Origin: Streptomyces sp. WMMB 322
Lineage (GTDB): Bacteria > Actinomycetota > Actinomycetes > Streptomycetales > Streptomycetaceae
Direction of reading: 5' to 3'
DNA: 64,000 nucleotides
Assembly: GCF_900090145.1 (NCBI RefSeq)
Contig: NZ_FMHI01000012.1
Location: 62,001 to 126,000 of the forward strand
Position numbers and translations under genes: made by a program. The notes beneath the pieces were generated by a model. The model did not search any database, was not told where the DNA came from, and was given only the letters and a program-made list of their open reading frames with translations. Each line of letters starts with the position of its first letter. Position 1 is the first letter of the stretch. This document shows positions 24,065 through 33,070 of this stretch, piece after piece.

Positions 24065-26736
24065 TGGAGTCGGCTGAAATCCGCCGCCGCTGGCTGCGCT
24101 TCTTCGAGGAGCGGGGGCACACCGTCGTGCCGTCGGCGTCGCTCATCGCGGACGACCCGACGCTGCTGCTGGTCCCGGCAGGCATGGTCCCCTTCAAGCC
24201 GTACTTCCTCGGCGAGGTCAAGGCGCCGTACGACCGTGCCACGAGCGTGCAGAAGTGCGTGCGCACGCCGGACATCGAAGAGGTCGGCAAGACCACGCGC
24301 CACGGCACGTTCTTCCAGATGTGCGGCAACTTCTCCTTCGGCGACTACTTCAAGGAGGGCGCCGCGAAGTACGCCTGGGAGCTGATGACCACCCCGCAGG
24401 ACAAGGGCGGTTACGGTCTGGACCCCGAGCGTCTGTGGATCACCGTCTACGAGGAGGACGACGAGGCCGAGCGCATCTGGCGCGACGTCGTCGGAGTCCC
24501 CGCCGAGCGCATCCAGCGCCTCGGCAAGGACGAGAACTACTGGGACATGGGCGTCCCGGGCCCCTGCGGCCCCTGTTCGGAGATCAGCTACGACCGCGGC
24601 CCCGAGTACGGCCCCGAGGGCGGCCCCGCCGTCAACGGCGAGCGCTACGTCGAGCTGTGGAACCTGGTGTTCATGCAGTACGAGCGCGGGCCGGGCGAGG
24701 GCAAGGACTACCCGATCCTGGGCGACCTGCCCAGCCAGAACATCGACACCGGACTCGGCTTCGAGCGCCTGGCGATGGTGCTGCAGGGCGTGCGCAACAT
24801 GTACGAGATCGACACTTCGCGCATGGTGCTCGACAAGGCCACCGAACTGACCGGGGTGCGCTACGGCGACGCGGAGAAGACCGACGTCTCGCTGCGCGTG
24901 GTCGCCGACCACATCCGTACCGCGATCATGCTCATCGGCGACGGCGTCACCCCCGGCAACGAGGGCCGCGGCTACGTCCTGCGCCGCATCATGCGCCGCG
25001 CCATCCGCAACATGCGTATCCTCGGCGCGAGCGGGCCGACGGTCGCCGAGCTGACGGACACCGTCATCAAGGCCATGGCGCCGCAGTACCCGGAGCTGGA
25101 GACGGACCGCAAGCGCATCGAGACGGTCGCTCTCGCCGAGGAGGCCGCGTTCCTCAAGACCCTGCGTTCCGGCACCAACATCCTGGACACCGCCGTCACC
25201 GAGACCCAGGCCTCCGGCAGCACGGTCCTCCCGGGGGAGAAGGCGTTCCTGCTCCACGACACCTGGGGCTTCCCGATCGACCTCACGCTGGAGATGGCCG
25301 CCGAACAGGGCCTCTCCGTCGATGAGTCGGGATTCCGGCGGCTGATGCAGGAGCAGCGCGACCGTGCCAAGGCCGACGCCAGGTCCAAGAAGCAGGGCCA
25401 CGCCGACCTCTCCGCGTACCGCGAGATCGCCGACAGGAGCGGCACCACCGACTTCACGGGCTACAAGCACACGGCCGGCGAGGCCTCGGTCGTGGGTCTC
25501 CTCGTCGACGGCGTCTCGGCGCCCGCGGCCCACGAGGGCGACGAGGTCGAAGTCGTCCTCGACCGCACTCCGTTCTACGCCGAGGGCGGCGGCCAGCTCG
25601 CCGACACCGGCCGCCTCCGCCTGGAGAGCGGCGCCGTCATCGAGGTCCGGGACGTGCAGCAACCCGTCACCGGCGTCTTCGTGCACAAGGGCGTGGTCCA
25701 GGTCGGCGAGGTGACCGTCGGCTCGTCCGCGCACGCGCAGATCGATGTGGACCGGCGCCGCTCCATCGCCCGCGCCCACAGCGCCACTCACCTCACGCAC
25801 CAGGCGCTGCGCGACGCCCTCGGGCCGACGGCCGCCCAGGCCGGCTCGGAGAACTCGCCCGGCCGGTTCCGCTTCGACTTCGGCTCGCCGTCGGCCGTGC
25901 CCGGCACGGTCCTCACGGACGTCGAGCAGAGGATCAACGAGGTTCTCGCCCGCGAACTCGACGTCTCCGCCGAGTACATGGGCATCGACGACGCCAGGAA
26001 GCAGGGCGCGCTGGCCGAGTTCGGCGAGAAGTACGGCGAGCGGGTGCGTGTGGTGACGATCGGCGACTTCTCCAAGGAGCTGTGCGGCGGCACCCACGTC
26101 CACAACACCGCGCAGCTCGGCCTGGTCAAGCTGCTGGGCGAGTCCTCCATCGGCTCCGGGGTGCGGCGTGTGGAGGCGCTCGTCGGCGTCGACGCATACA
26201 AGTTCCTCGCCCGTGAGCACACGGTCGTCTCCCAGCTCACGGACCTGGTCAAGGGCCGTCCCGAGGAGCTGCCGGAGCGGATCTCCTCGATGGTGACCCG
26301 GCTGAAGGACGCCGAGAAGGAGATCGAGCGCTTCCGCGCGGAAAAGGTCCTCCAGGCCGCCGCCGGCATCGCCGAAGGCGCCACGGACGTACGGGGCGTG
26401 GCGCTCGCCGCCGCACGTGTCCCGGACGGCACCGCCCAGGAGGACCTGCGCACTCTCGTGCTCGACGTCCGTCAGCGCATCCCGGGTTCGCGTCCCGCCG
26501 TCGTCGCTCTGTTCGCCGTCACAGGTGGCCGCCCGCTGACCGTGATCGCGACGAACGACGCCGCCCGGGACCGCGGTCTGAGGGCCGGTGACCTGGTGCG
26601 CGCCGCCGCCAAGGCACTCGGCGGCGGAGGCGGTGGGAAGCCGGACGTCGCCCAGGGCGGCGGGCAGAACCCGGAGGCGGTGGAGGACGCGATCGCCGCC
26701 GTCGAGCGGCTCGTCACAGACAGCGGCAGCGCCTGA
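24064..26736 (+). CDS. alaS: Alanyl-tRNA synthetase
   Basis: 890 aa class II synthetase. The catalytic core starts ESAEIRRRWLRFFEERGH and contains TSVQKCVRTPDIEEVG and MCGNFSFGDYFKEG. The editing domain has the zinc-site HxxxH (HSATHLTHQ) and CGGTHVHNT. The C-terminal C-Ala domain ends in a Gly-rich stretch (GGGGGGKPDVAQGG). The length is typical. Start ATG 24064 overlaps the upstream stop, and its own stop overlaps the ruvX ATG, so three genes are chained by four-base overlaps. Confidence 0.96.
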   Translation: MESAEIRRRWLRFFEERGHTVVPSASLIADDPTLLLVPAGMVPFKPYFLGEVKAPYDRATSVQKCVRTPDIEEVGKTTRHGTFFQMCGNFSFGDYFKEGAAKYAWELMTTPQDKGGYGLDPERLWITVYEEDDEAERIWRDVVGVPAERIQRLGKDENYWDMGVPGPCGPCSEISYDRGPEYGPEGGPAVNGERYVELWNLVFMQYERGPGEGKDYPILGDLPSQNIDTGLGFERLAMVLQGVRNMYEIDTSRMVLDKATELTGVRYGDAEKTDVSLRVVADHIRTAIMLIGDGVTPGNEGRGYVLRRIMRRAIRNMRILGASGPTVAELTDTVIKAMAPQYPELETDRKRIETVALAEEAAFLKTLRSGTNILDTAVTETQASGSTVLPGEKAFLLHDTWGFPIDLTLEMAAEQGLSVDESGFRRLMQEQRDRAKADARSKKQGHADLSAYREIADRSGTTDFTGYKHTAGEASVVGLLVDGVSAPAAHEGDEVEVVLDRTPFYAEGGGQLADTGRLRLESGAVIEVRDVQQPVTGVFVHKGVVQVGEVTVGSSAHAQIDVDRRRSIARAHSATHLTHQALRDALGPTAAQAGSENSPGRFRFDFGSPSAVPGTVLTDVEQRINEVLARELDVSAEYMGIDDARKQGALAEFGEKYGERVRVVTIGDFSKELCGGTHVHNTAQLGLVKLLGESSIGSGVRRVEALVGVDAYKFLAREHTVVSQLTDLVKGRPEELPERISSMVTRLKDAEKEIERFRAEKVLQAAAGIAEGATDVRGVALAAARVPDGTAQEDLRTLVLDVRQRIPGSRPAVVALFAVTGGRPLTVIATNDAARDRGLRAGDLVRAAAKALGGGGGGKPDVAQGGGQNPEAVEDAIAAVERLVTDSGSA

Positions 26737-27200
26737 TGCGCCGAGGGCGCCGTCTCGCCGTCGACGTGGGTGATGCCCGCATCGGCGTCGCCGGCAGCGA
26801 TCCGGACGGACTGCTCGCGACGCCGGTCGAGACGGTGCCGGGGCGCGATCTGCCCGCTGCGTGGCGGAGGCTGGCGGCGCTGGTCGAGGAGTACGAACCG
26901 ATCGAGGTCGTGGCCGGCCTGCCGCGTTCCCTCAACGGGGGCGAGGGGCCGGCCGCGGCCAAGGTCCGTGCGTTCGCCGAGGAGCTGGCGAGGAAGATCA
27001 CACCGGTGCCGGTTCGGCTGGTGGACGAGCGTATGAGTACAGTCACGGCTGCACACGGCATGCGTGCGTCCGGCGTGAACTCCAAGAAGGGCCGCTCCCG
27101 CATCGACCAGGCTGCGGCGGTGGTCATCCTGCAGAACGCCCTGGAGACTGAACGGATCTCGGGCAGTCCACCCGGCGAATGCGTCGAAGTGGTTGTCTGA
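26736..27200 (+). CDS. ruvX: Holliday junction resolvase-like RuvX (YqgF)
   Basis: 154 aa RNase H-fold protein. The first acidic residue lies in LAVDVGDARIGVAGSD, followed by VVAGLPRSLNG with GGEGPAA, and VRLVDERMSTVTA and KKGRSRIDQAAAVVILQ complete the fold. YqgF family members act on structured nucleic acid and in E. coli are linked to 16S rRNA 5' maturation. It overlaps the alaS stop by one base and belongs to the same transcript. Confidence 0.92.
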   Translation: MRRGRRLAVDVGDARIGVAGSDPDGLLATPVETVPGRDLPAAWRRLAALVEEYEPIEVVAGLPRSLNGGEGPAAAKVRAFAEELARKITPVPVRLVDERMSTVTAAHGMRASGVNSKKGRSRIDQAAAVVILQNALETERISGSPPGECVEVVV

Positions 27201-27327
27201 TCGCGATACGGTAACGTTCCCGCGACACGCGCAACCGCCGAGGGGGTCGGCCCACCCCGGGTGCCGTGGGTGCACTGCCCGAATTGCGTACGGCAGACGA
27301 CTGCCGTCCGGCGGATCTAGGGGATCG

Positions 27328-29019
27328 ATGACTGAGTATGGCCGGGGGCAGAGCCTCCCATCGTGGCATCCCGATGACCCTCTCTTCGGAGACAAGGGGT
27401 GGGACGGTGGCAGAGACGGCGCCTACGAGGGCGACGGCGACCCCTATGCCGGTCAGTACGCCGACCCGTACGGCACCGGTCAGCATCAAGTGCCGCAGCA
27501 GCAGGGCTACTACGGGCAACAGCAGCAGCAGTACTACGGCCACGGCGGCTACGAGACAGCCGGAGCGGGACAGTCCTACGATTCCGGCTACGGTCCGGGG
27601 GCGACGGACCCGCACGGGATGCCGACCGTCCAGGACCCGTACAACACCGGCGAGCAGCCCGGCTACTACGCGGGTCAGCAGGGCTTCCCGCAGCAGCACC
27701 AGCCTCAGCAGCACCCCCCGCAGCAGCACCACCCGCAGCAGCACCACCCGCAGCAGGGCCAGGGCTACTCCGGCCCGTACGCGCAGCCGGGCCGGGAAGG
27801 ATTCGACGCACCGCCTCCCGCCCGTCACGACGCCGACCCGGAGACCGGCTGGGATCCGGGCCCCGACCAGGGCGAGCACGCGTTCTTCTCGGACCGCGAC
27901 GACGAGGACGACGACCTCGACGAAGGCAAGCGGTCCGGCCGCCGCAACGGCAGCGGCGAGACCAAGCGCCGCAGCGGCTGCGCGTGCCTGGCGGTCTCGG
28001 TGCTCCTCGCGGGAGGCCTCGGCACCGCCGCCTACTTCGGGTACGACCTCTACCAGACCTACCTCGCTCCGGCCCCCGACTACCCGGGCAAGGGTTCGGG
28101 CCAGGCCCAGGTGAGGATCCCGGACGGCGCCTCCATCGCCGACATGGGGAACGAGCTGCAGAAGGCCGGAGTCGTCAAGAGCGCCGGTGCGTTCGTCGAG
28201 GCGGCGCAGGCGGAGAAGAAGGCGAGCGGGATCCAGCCCGGCACATACAGCCTCCGCAAGAAGATGTCCGGCGCCGCAGCGGTGAAGCTGATGCTCGACC
28301 CGGCCAGTCAGAACGCACTGATCATCTCCGAGGGGCTGCGGGCGAAGAAGATCTACGAACTGATCGACAAGAAGCTCGGCAAGGCCGAAGGCACCACGGA
28401 GAAGGTGGCCAAGAAGGCCGACTCAACCGATCTGGGGCTTCCTGCCTTCGCCAAGGGCAACCCGGAGGGCTTCCTCTTCCCGTCGCGCTACAGCGTCGGT
28501 GAGAACAGCGATCCGCTCGAGGTGCTGCGGGACATGGTCAAACGCGCCAAGGCCGAGCACGCCAAGGTCGATCTGGCAGGCGAGGCGAAGAAGGCCGGCA
28601 AGACCCCGGAGGAGATCGTCACCATAGCGTCGCTCATCCAGGCAGAGGCGCAGCAGGACAGCGAGTTCGGCAAGGTCTCCCGCGTCATCTACAACAGGCT
28701 GGGCAAGAACATACTTCTCCAGTTCGACTCCACCATCAATTACGCCAAGGGCCGCTCCTCGCTGGACACTTCGGTCGAGGACACCAGGCTGAAGTCGCCC
28801 TACAACACCTATCTCAACCGCGGTCTGCCGCCCGGCCCGATCGACAACCCCGGCCACCAGGCCATCGAAGCAGCCCTGAACCCGACCAAGGGCAACTGGA
28901 TCTACTTCGTCACGGTCAAGCCCGGTGACACCCGCTTCACCGAGAGCAAGGCCGAACACGACCGCAACGTCCAGGACTTCAACAGGGAGCAGCGCAAGAA
29001 GAAGGAGAGCGGCGGCTGA
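27328..29019 (+). CDS. mltG: Endolytic murein transglycosylase MltG
   Basis: 563 aa. A long cytoplasmic N-terminus (about 1-216) rich in Gln, Tyr, Gly and His carries tandem QQHHP repeats at about 122-141. One membrane span begins near residue 218 (CACLAVSVLLAGGLGTAAY). The extracytoplasmic LysM-like and YceG domains follow, with catalytic E440 in ASLIQAEAQQDSEF and the conserved YNTYLNRGLPPGPIDNPG. The enzyme cuts nascent glycan strands and so sets their length. ATG 27328 was chosen because upstream in-frame codons run into intergenic sequence. The stop overlaps the aroE ATG. Confidence 0.93.
   Translation: MTEYGRGQSLPSWHPDDPLFGDKGWDGGRDGAYEGDGDPYAGQYADPYGTGQHQVPQQQGYYGQQQQQYYGHGGYETAGAGQSYDSGYGPGATDPHGMPTVQDPYNTGEQPGYYAGQQGFPQQHQPQQHPPQQHHPQQHHPQQGQGYSGPYAQPGREGFDAPPPARHDADPETGWDPGPDQGEHAFFSDRDDEDDDLDEGKRSGRRNGSGETKRRSGCACLAVSVLLAGGLGTAAYFGYDLYQTYLAPAPDYPGKGSGQAQVRIPDGASIADMGNELQKAGVVKSAGAFVEAAQAEKKASGIQPGTYSLRKKMSGAAAVKLMLDPASQNALIISEGLRAKKIYELIDKKLGKAEGTTEKVAKKADSTDLGLPAFAKGNPEGFLFPSRYSVGENSDPLEVLRDMVKRAKAEHAKVDLAGEAKKAGKTPEEIVTIASLIQAEAQQDSEFGKVSRVIYNRLGKNILLQFDSTINYAKGRSSLDTSVEDTRLKSPYNTYLNRGLPPGPIDNPGHQAIEAALNPTKGNWIYFVTVKPGDTRFTESKAEHDRNVQDFNREQRKKKESGG
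27691..27750 (+). repeat. 15-bp tandem repeat inside mltG
   Basis: Four 15-bp units of CAGCAGCACCACCCG type (the last two identical, the others with one to three changes) encode the QQHHP/QQHQP repeats of the cytoplasmic MltG tail. Such in-frame repeats can change copy number by slippage. Confidence 0.75.
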
Positions 29020-29888
29020 TGGACCGGCACCACCCCGTACGGCCGGCTCCCGCGGCTTCGCCGTCCGTACGGCGCGCCGCCGTCCTCGGCTCACCCGTGG
29101 CCCACTCCCTCTCGCCGGTGCTGCACAGCGCCGCGTACGCGGAACTCGGCCTGGAGGACTGGACGTACGAGCGGTACGAGGTGGGGGAGGAGGACATCGC
29201 CTCCTTCCTCGGCGCCACCGACGAGCAGTGGGCGGGCCTTTCGCTGACGATGCCGCTCAAGCGGGCCGTGATCCCGCATCTGGACGACGTCAGCCCCACC
29301 GCGGAGTCCGTCGAGGCCGTCAACACCGTTGTCTTCAGGGGCCGCAGGCGCATCGGCGACAACACCGACATCCCCGGCATGGTGGCCGCCCTGCAGGAGC
29401 GCGGAATCATGGGCGTGGAGCACGCGGCCGTCCTCGGCGCGGGTGCCACCGCGTCCTCCGCGCTGGCCGCCCTCTCCCAGATCTGCGACGGCGTGGTCAC
29501 GGCGTACGTGCGCAGCGACGCGCGCGCCCGTGAGATGCGCGCCTGGGGCGACCGTCTCGGGCTGAACCTGCGCACTGCCGAGTGGGCCGACGCCGCGGAG
29601 GCGCTCGGCGCACCCCTGGTGATCGCCACCACCCCGGCGGGGGCCACCGATGTGCTCTCCGCGCACGTGCCCGCGGAACCGGGCACCCTCTTCGACGTCC
29701 TCTACGACCCGTGGCCCACGCGGCTTGCGGCTCAGTGGTCCGCACAAGGAGGCACCGTCGTCTCCGGGCTCGACCTGCTCGTGCACCAGGCCGTGCTCCA
29801 GGTCGAGCTCATGACGGGGCATGCTCCCGCGCCGCTCGAAGCCATGCGCGCAGCCGGCGAGGCGGCGCTGCACGCGCGCACCGTCTGA
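29019..29888 (+). CDS. aroE: Shikimate dehydrogenase
   Basis: 289 aa NADPH-dependent reduction of 3-dehydroshikimate to shikimate. The substrate loop SPVAHSLSPVLHSA, the catalytic K in TMPLKRAV, and NTDIPGM are all present. The nucleotide loop VLGAGATASSALAAL keeps the GxGxxA form, and SGLDLLVHQAVLQVELMTG closes the fold. ATG 29019 overlaps the mltG stop. The rest of the branch (aroC-aroK-aroB) starts 183 nt downstream. Confidence 0.93.
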   Translation: MDRHHPVRPAPAASPSVRRAAVLGSPVAHSLSPVLHSAAYAELGLEDWTYERYEVGEEDIASFLGATDEQWAGLSLTMPLKRAVIPHLDDVSPTAESVEAVNTVVFRGRRRIGDNTDIPGMVAALQERGIMGVEHAAVLGAGATASSALAALSQICDGVVTAYVRSDARAREMRAWGDRLGLNLRTAEWADAAEALGAPLVIATTPAGATDVLSAHVPAEPGTLFDVLYDPWPTRLAAQWSAQGGTVVSGLDLLVHQAVLQVELMTGHAPAPLEAMRAAGEAALHARTV

Positions 29889-30071
29889 CCGCCGCGCCCG
29901 CCCGCCCCGAGGAAGCACAGCAGCGCGTGGAGAACAACGCGCCGGGCGGGCCCCGGCGCGCCGTCCGGCCAGTGGACCGGGGCGGGCTCCGGGCCGCGCA
30001 CGTGGGAAGATCGGAGCCAGAGCCGAACACGTACCGCAAGAGGCGCCCAGGCGCGAGATCGAGGAGCACCG

Positions 30072-31256
30072 TTGAGCAGGTTGCGCTGGCTGACCGCTGG
30101 GGAGTCGCACGGCCCCGCACTGGTGGCGACGCTGGAAGGGCTGCCCTCCGGCGTGCCCGTCACCACTGAGATGGTGGCCGACGAGCTGGCACGGCGGCGT
30201 CTCGGTTACGGGCGCGGGGCGCGGATGAAGTTCGAGCGGGACGAGATCACCTTCATCGGCGGCGTGCGGCACGGCCTCACCCTCGGCTCGCCCGTCGCGA
30301 TCATGGTGGGCAACACGGAGTGGCCCAAGTGGGAGCAGGTCATGGCCGCCGACCCGGTCGACCCGGAGGAGCTGGCCGGCCTGGCCCGCAATGCCCCCCT
30401 CACCCGTCCCCGGCCCGGCCACGCCGACCTCGCGGGCATGCAGAAGTACGGCTTCGACGAGGCGCGCCCCGTACTGGAGCGGGCCTCCGCGCGGGAGACG
30501 GCGGCGCGTGTGGCCCTGGGAACCGTCGCCCGCTCGTACCTGAAGGAGACCACCGGGATCGAGATCGTCTCCCACGTGGTCGAACTCGGCGCCGCCAAGG
30601 CCCCCTACGGCCTCGTCCCGAAGCCCGGCGACGTGGAGCGGCTGGACGCCGACCCGGTGCGCTGCCTCGACGCGGACGCGAGCAAGGCGATGGTCGCGGA
30701 GATCGACCAGGCGCACCAGGACGGGGACACCCTCGGCGGCGTGGTCGAAGTGGCCGCGCACGGCGTTCCGGTCGGGCTGGGCTCGCACGTCCACTGGGAC
30801 CGGCGGCTGGACTCCAGGCTCGCCGGAGCCCTCATGGGCATCCAGGCGATCAAGGGCGTCGGGCTGGGCGACGGCTTCGGGCTGGCACGGGTGCCGGGCT
30901 CCAGGGCCCACGATGAGATCGTCTCCACGGACGAGGGCATCCGCCGCAGCTCCGGCCGGTCCGGCGGCACCGAGGGCGGGCTCTCCACCGGTGAACTCCT
31001 GCGGGTACGGGCCGCGATGAAGCCCATCGCGACGGTGCCGCGCGCACTGGCCACCGTCGATGTGCAGACCGGCGAGGAGACCCGCGCACACCACCAGCGC
31101 TCCGACGTGTGTGCCGTGCCGGCCGCGGGGATCGTGGCCGAGGCGATGGTGGCGCTCGTGCTGGCGGACGCGGTGGCCGAGAAGTTCGGCGGCGACAGCG
31201 TCACCGAGACCCGCCGCAACGTGAACGGCTTCCTCGACAGCCTGGAGATCAAGTGA
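30072..31256 (+). CDS. aroC: Chorismate synthase
   Basis: 394 aa FMN-dependent enzyme making chorismate from EPSP. The signatures GESHGPAL, RRRLGYGRGARMKFERDE, RPGHADLAGMQKYG and RASARETAARVALG stand in order. SGRSGGTEGGLSTGE and the C-terminal HHQRSDVCAVPAAGIVAEAM, read in parts, complete it. Start TTG 30072 has GAGGAG five to six bases upstream and no better in-frame alternative. Its stop overlaps the aroK GTG as GTGA. Confidence 0.96.
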   Translation: MSRLRWLTAGESHGPALVATLEGLPSGVPVTTEMVADELARRRLGYGRGARMKFERDEITFIGGVRHGLTLGSPVAIMVGNTEWPKWEQVMAADPVDPEELAGLARNAPLTRPRPGHADLAGMQKYGFDEARPVLERASARETAARVALGTVARSYLKETTGIEIVSHVVELGAAKAPYGLVPKPGDVERLDADPVRCLDADASKAMVAEIDQAHQDGDTLGGVVEVAAHGVPVGLGSHVHWDRRLDSRLAGALMGIQAIKGVGLGDGFGLARVPGSRAHDEIVSTDEGIRRSSGRSGGTEGGLSTGELLRVRAAMKPIATVPRALATVDVQTGEETRAHHQRSDVCAVPAAGIVAEAMVALVLADAVAEKFGGDSVTETRRNVNGFLDSLEIK

Positions 31257-31768
31257 GCGGGCCCCTCGTCATCCTCGTCGGCCCGATGGGCGTGGGAAAG
31301 TCGACCGTCGGCGAACTCCTGGCGCAGCGGCTGGGCGTGGGCTGCCGGGACACCGACCACGACATCGTCGAGGCCGCTGGCAAGCCGATCTCCGAGATCT
31401 TTCTCGACGAGGGCGAACCGCACTTCCGCGCGCTGGAACGCGAGGCCGTGCGCACGGCGCTGGCGGAGCACACCGGAATCCTCGCGCTGGGCGGCGGCGC
31501 CGTCCTCGCCCAGGAGACCAGGAAGCTGCTGGCGGGCACCCCCGTCGTCTTCCTCGACATGGACGTCGCGGAAGCCGTCAAGCGGGTCGGGCTCGACGCA
31601 CCGCGCCCGCTGCTGATGATGAACCCGCGCAAGCAGTGGCGGGAGCTGATGGACGCACGCCGCCCCCTCTACACGGAGGTTGCCAGGGCCGTCGTCAGCA
31701 CTGAGAACCGCACGCCCGACGAGGTCGCCGGCGAAATCCTCGACGTCCTGGAGCTGAAGCAGAAGTGA
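31253..31768 (+). CDS. aroK: Shikimate kinase
   Basis: 171 aa NMP-kinase-fold enzyme phosphorylating shikimate at the 3-OH. The P-loop GPMGVGKSTVGELL, the shikimate-binding DTDHDI and FRALERE, and LALGGGAVL are intact, and RRPLYTEVA lies in the lid region. Start GTG 31253 overlaps the aroC stop, and its stop overlaps the aroB GTG. The aroCKB chain is therefore translationally coupled throughout. Confidence 0.95.
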   Translation: MSGPLVILVGPMGVGKSTVGELLAQRLGVGCRDTDHDIVEAAGKPISEIFLDEGEPHFRALEREAVRTALAEHTGILALGGGAVLAQETRKLLAGTPVVFLDMDVAEAVKRVGLDAPRPLLMMNPRKQWRELMDARRPLYTEVARAVVSTENRTPDEVAGEILDVLELKQK

Positions 31769-32892
31769 CCAGCCAGACCCCTGCCCCCACGGCATCGGAC
31801 GGGCCGGACGCCCACACCCGCATCACCGTCGGCGGAGACCCCGGCACCACTCCCTACGACGTGCTCATCGGCCGCCGGCTGCTCGGGGAGCTCCCCGGGC
31901 TCATCGGCAAGGCCGCCAAGCGCGTCGCCGTTCTCCACCCCGAGGCACTCGCCGAGACCGGCGAGGTGCTCCGCGAGGATCTCGCGGAGCAGGGTTACGA
32001 GGCGATCGCCGTCCAGCTCCCGAACGCCGAGGAGTCCAAGACCGCCGAGGTCGCCGCCTACTGCTGGAAGGCGCTGGGCCAGACCGGCTTCACCCGCAGC
32101 GACGTCATCGTCGGCGTCGGCGGAGGCGCCACGACCGACGTCGCGGGATTCGTCGCCGCGACCTGGCTGCGGGGGGTGCGCTGGATCGCCGTGCCGACGA
32201 CCGTCCTGGGCATGGTGGACGCCGCCGTCGGCGGCAAGACCGGCATCAACACCGCAGAGGGCAAGAACCTCGTGGGCGCCTTCCACCCGCCGGCCGGGGT
32301 GCTGTGCGACCTGGCCGCACTGGAGTCGCTGGGCGTGCACGACTACGTGGGCGGCCTCGCGGAGGTCATCAAGGCGGGCTTCATCGCCGATCCGGTCATC
32401 CTGGACCTGATCGAGGCCGACCCGGCCGCCGCGCGCAGCCCCGAGGGCCCGCACACCGCCGAGCTGATCGAGCGCTCCATCAGGGTCAAGGCGGAGGTCG
32501 TCTCCGCCGACCTGAAGGAGACCGGGCTGCGGGAGATCCTCAACTACGGGCACACGCTCGCCCACGCCATCGAGAAGAACGAGCGGTACGAGTGGCGCCA
32601 CGGCGCCGCCGTCTCCGTCGGCATGGTTTTCGCGGCCGAACTGGGCCGCATCGCCGGGCGGTTGGACGAGGCCACCGCCGAACGGCACCGCGCCGTACTG
32701 GAGTCGGTGGGCCTGCCCGTCACATACCGCGGTGACCAGTGGCCGAAGCTGCTGGAGACGATGCGCGTCGACAAGAAGTCCCGCGGCGACATGCTGCGCT
32801 TCATCGTGCTCGACGGGCTGGCCAAACCCTCGGTGCTGGAGGGGCCCGACCCGGCGATGCTGCTCGCCGCGCACGCGGAGATCGCCGCGTAG
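31765..32892 (+). CDS. aroB: 3-Dehydroquinate synthase
   Basis: 375 aa NAD- and divalent-metal-dependent enzyme converting DAHP to 3-dehydroquinate. The NAD loop VGVGGGATTDVAGFVAATW, DAAVGGKTGIN with ENLVG-type KNLVGAFHPP, metal ligands in GLAEVIKAG, and the histidines of LNYGHTLAHAIE and WRHGAAVSVGM are all visible. Start GTG 31765 overlaps the aroK stop. Confidence 0.95.
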   Translation: MTSQTPAPTASDGPDAHTRITVGGDPGTTPYDVLIGRRLLGELPGLIGKAAKRVAVLHPEALAETGEVLREDLAEQGYEAIAVQLPNAEESKTAEVAAYCWKALGQTGFTRSDVIVGVGGGATTDVAGFVAATWLRGVRWIAVPTTVLGMVDAAVGGKTGINTAEGKNLVGAFHPPAGVLCDLAALESLGVHDYVGGLAEVIKAGFIADPVILDLIEADPAAARSPEGPHTAELIERSIRVKAEVVSADLKETGLREILNYGHTLAHAIEKNERYEWRHGAAVSVGMVFAAELGRIAGRLDEATAERHRAVLESVGLPVTYRGDQWPKLLETMRVDKKSRGDMLRFIVLDGLAKPSVLEGPDPAMLLAAHAEIAA

Positions 32893-32911
32893 CGACCGCG
32901 TCCCGGGGCGG

Positions 32912-32933
32912 GGCGCGGGCAGGCACCCGCGCC
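32912..32933 (+). terminator. Hairpin after aroB
   Basis: An 8-bp GC stem (32912-32919 with 32926-32933) around a six-base loop lies 19 nt after the aroB stop. There is no T-tract. Confidence 0.45.
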
Positions 32934-33070
32934 GGCAGCGGATACCGGGCACTTGCCGTTGTCCTCCGGCGTTCCAACAGGAACGACCTGGGCGGTACCT
33001 TCCGGTACTGTCACACAATCATGGCGCTGCGGGGGCAGTGCCTGCGGACCCGAGCGGAGTTGGGGAGCGG

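Noticed and set aside
23128..26220. A 1030-codon open frame on the minus strand opposite alaS
   Set aside because: It is the mirror of a strongly biased GC-rich gene, has His/Val/Gly/Ala/Arg-heavy composition with no domain, and covers intact alaS. The same applies to long antisense frames opposite carB (42427-44922), the P-type ATPase (52720-55809), relA (11704-13539) and priA (55628-57868).
27691..27750. Short regular repeats that might suggest a CRISPR array
   Set aside because: Units are 15 bp, contiguous without spacers, in frame and code for a Gln/His tract.
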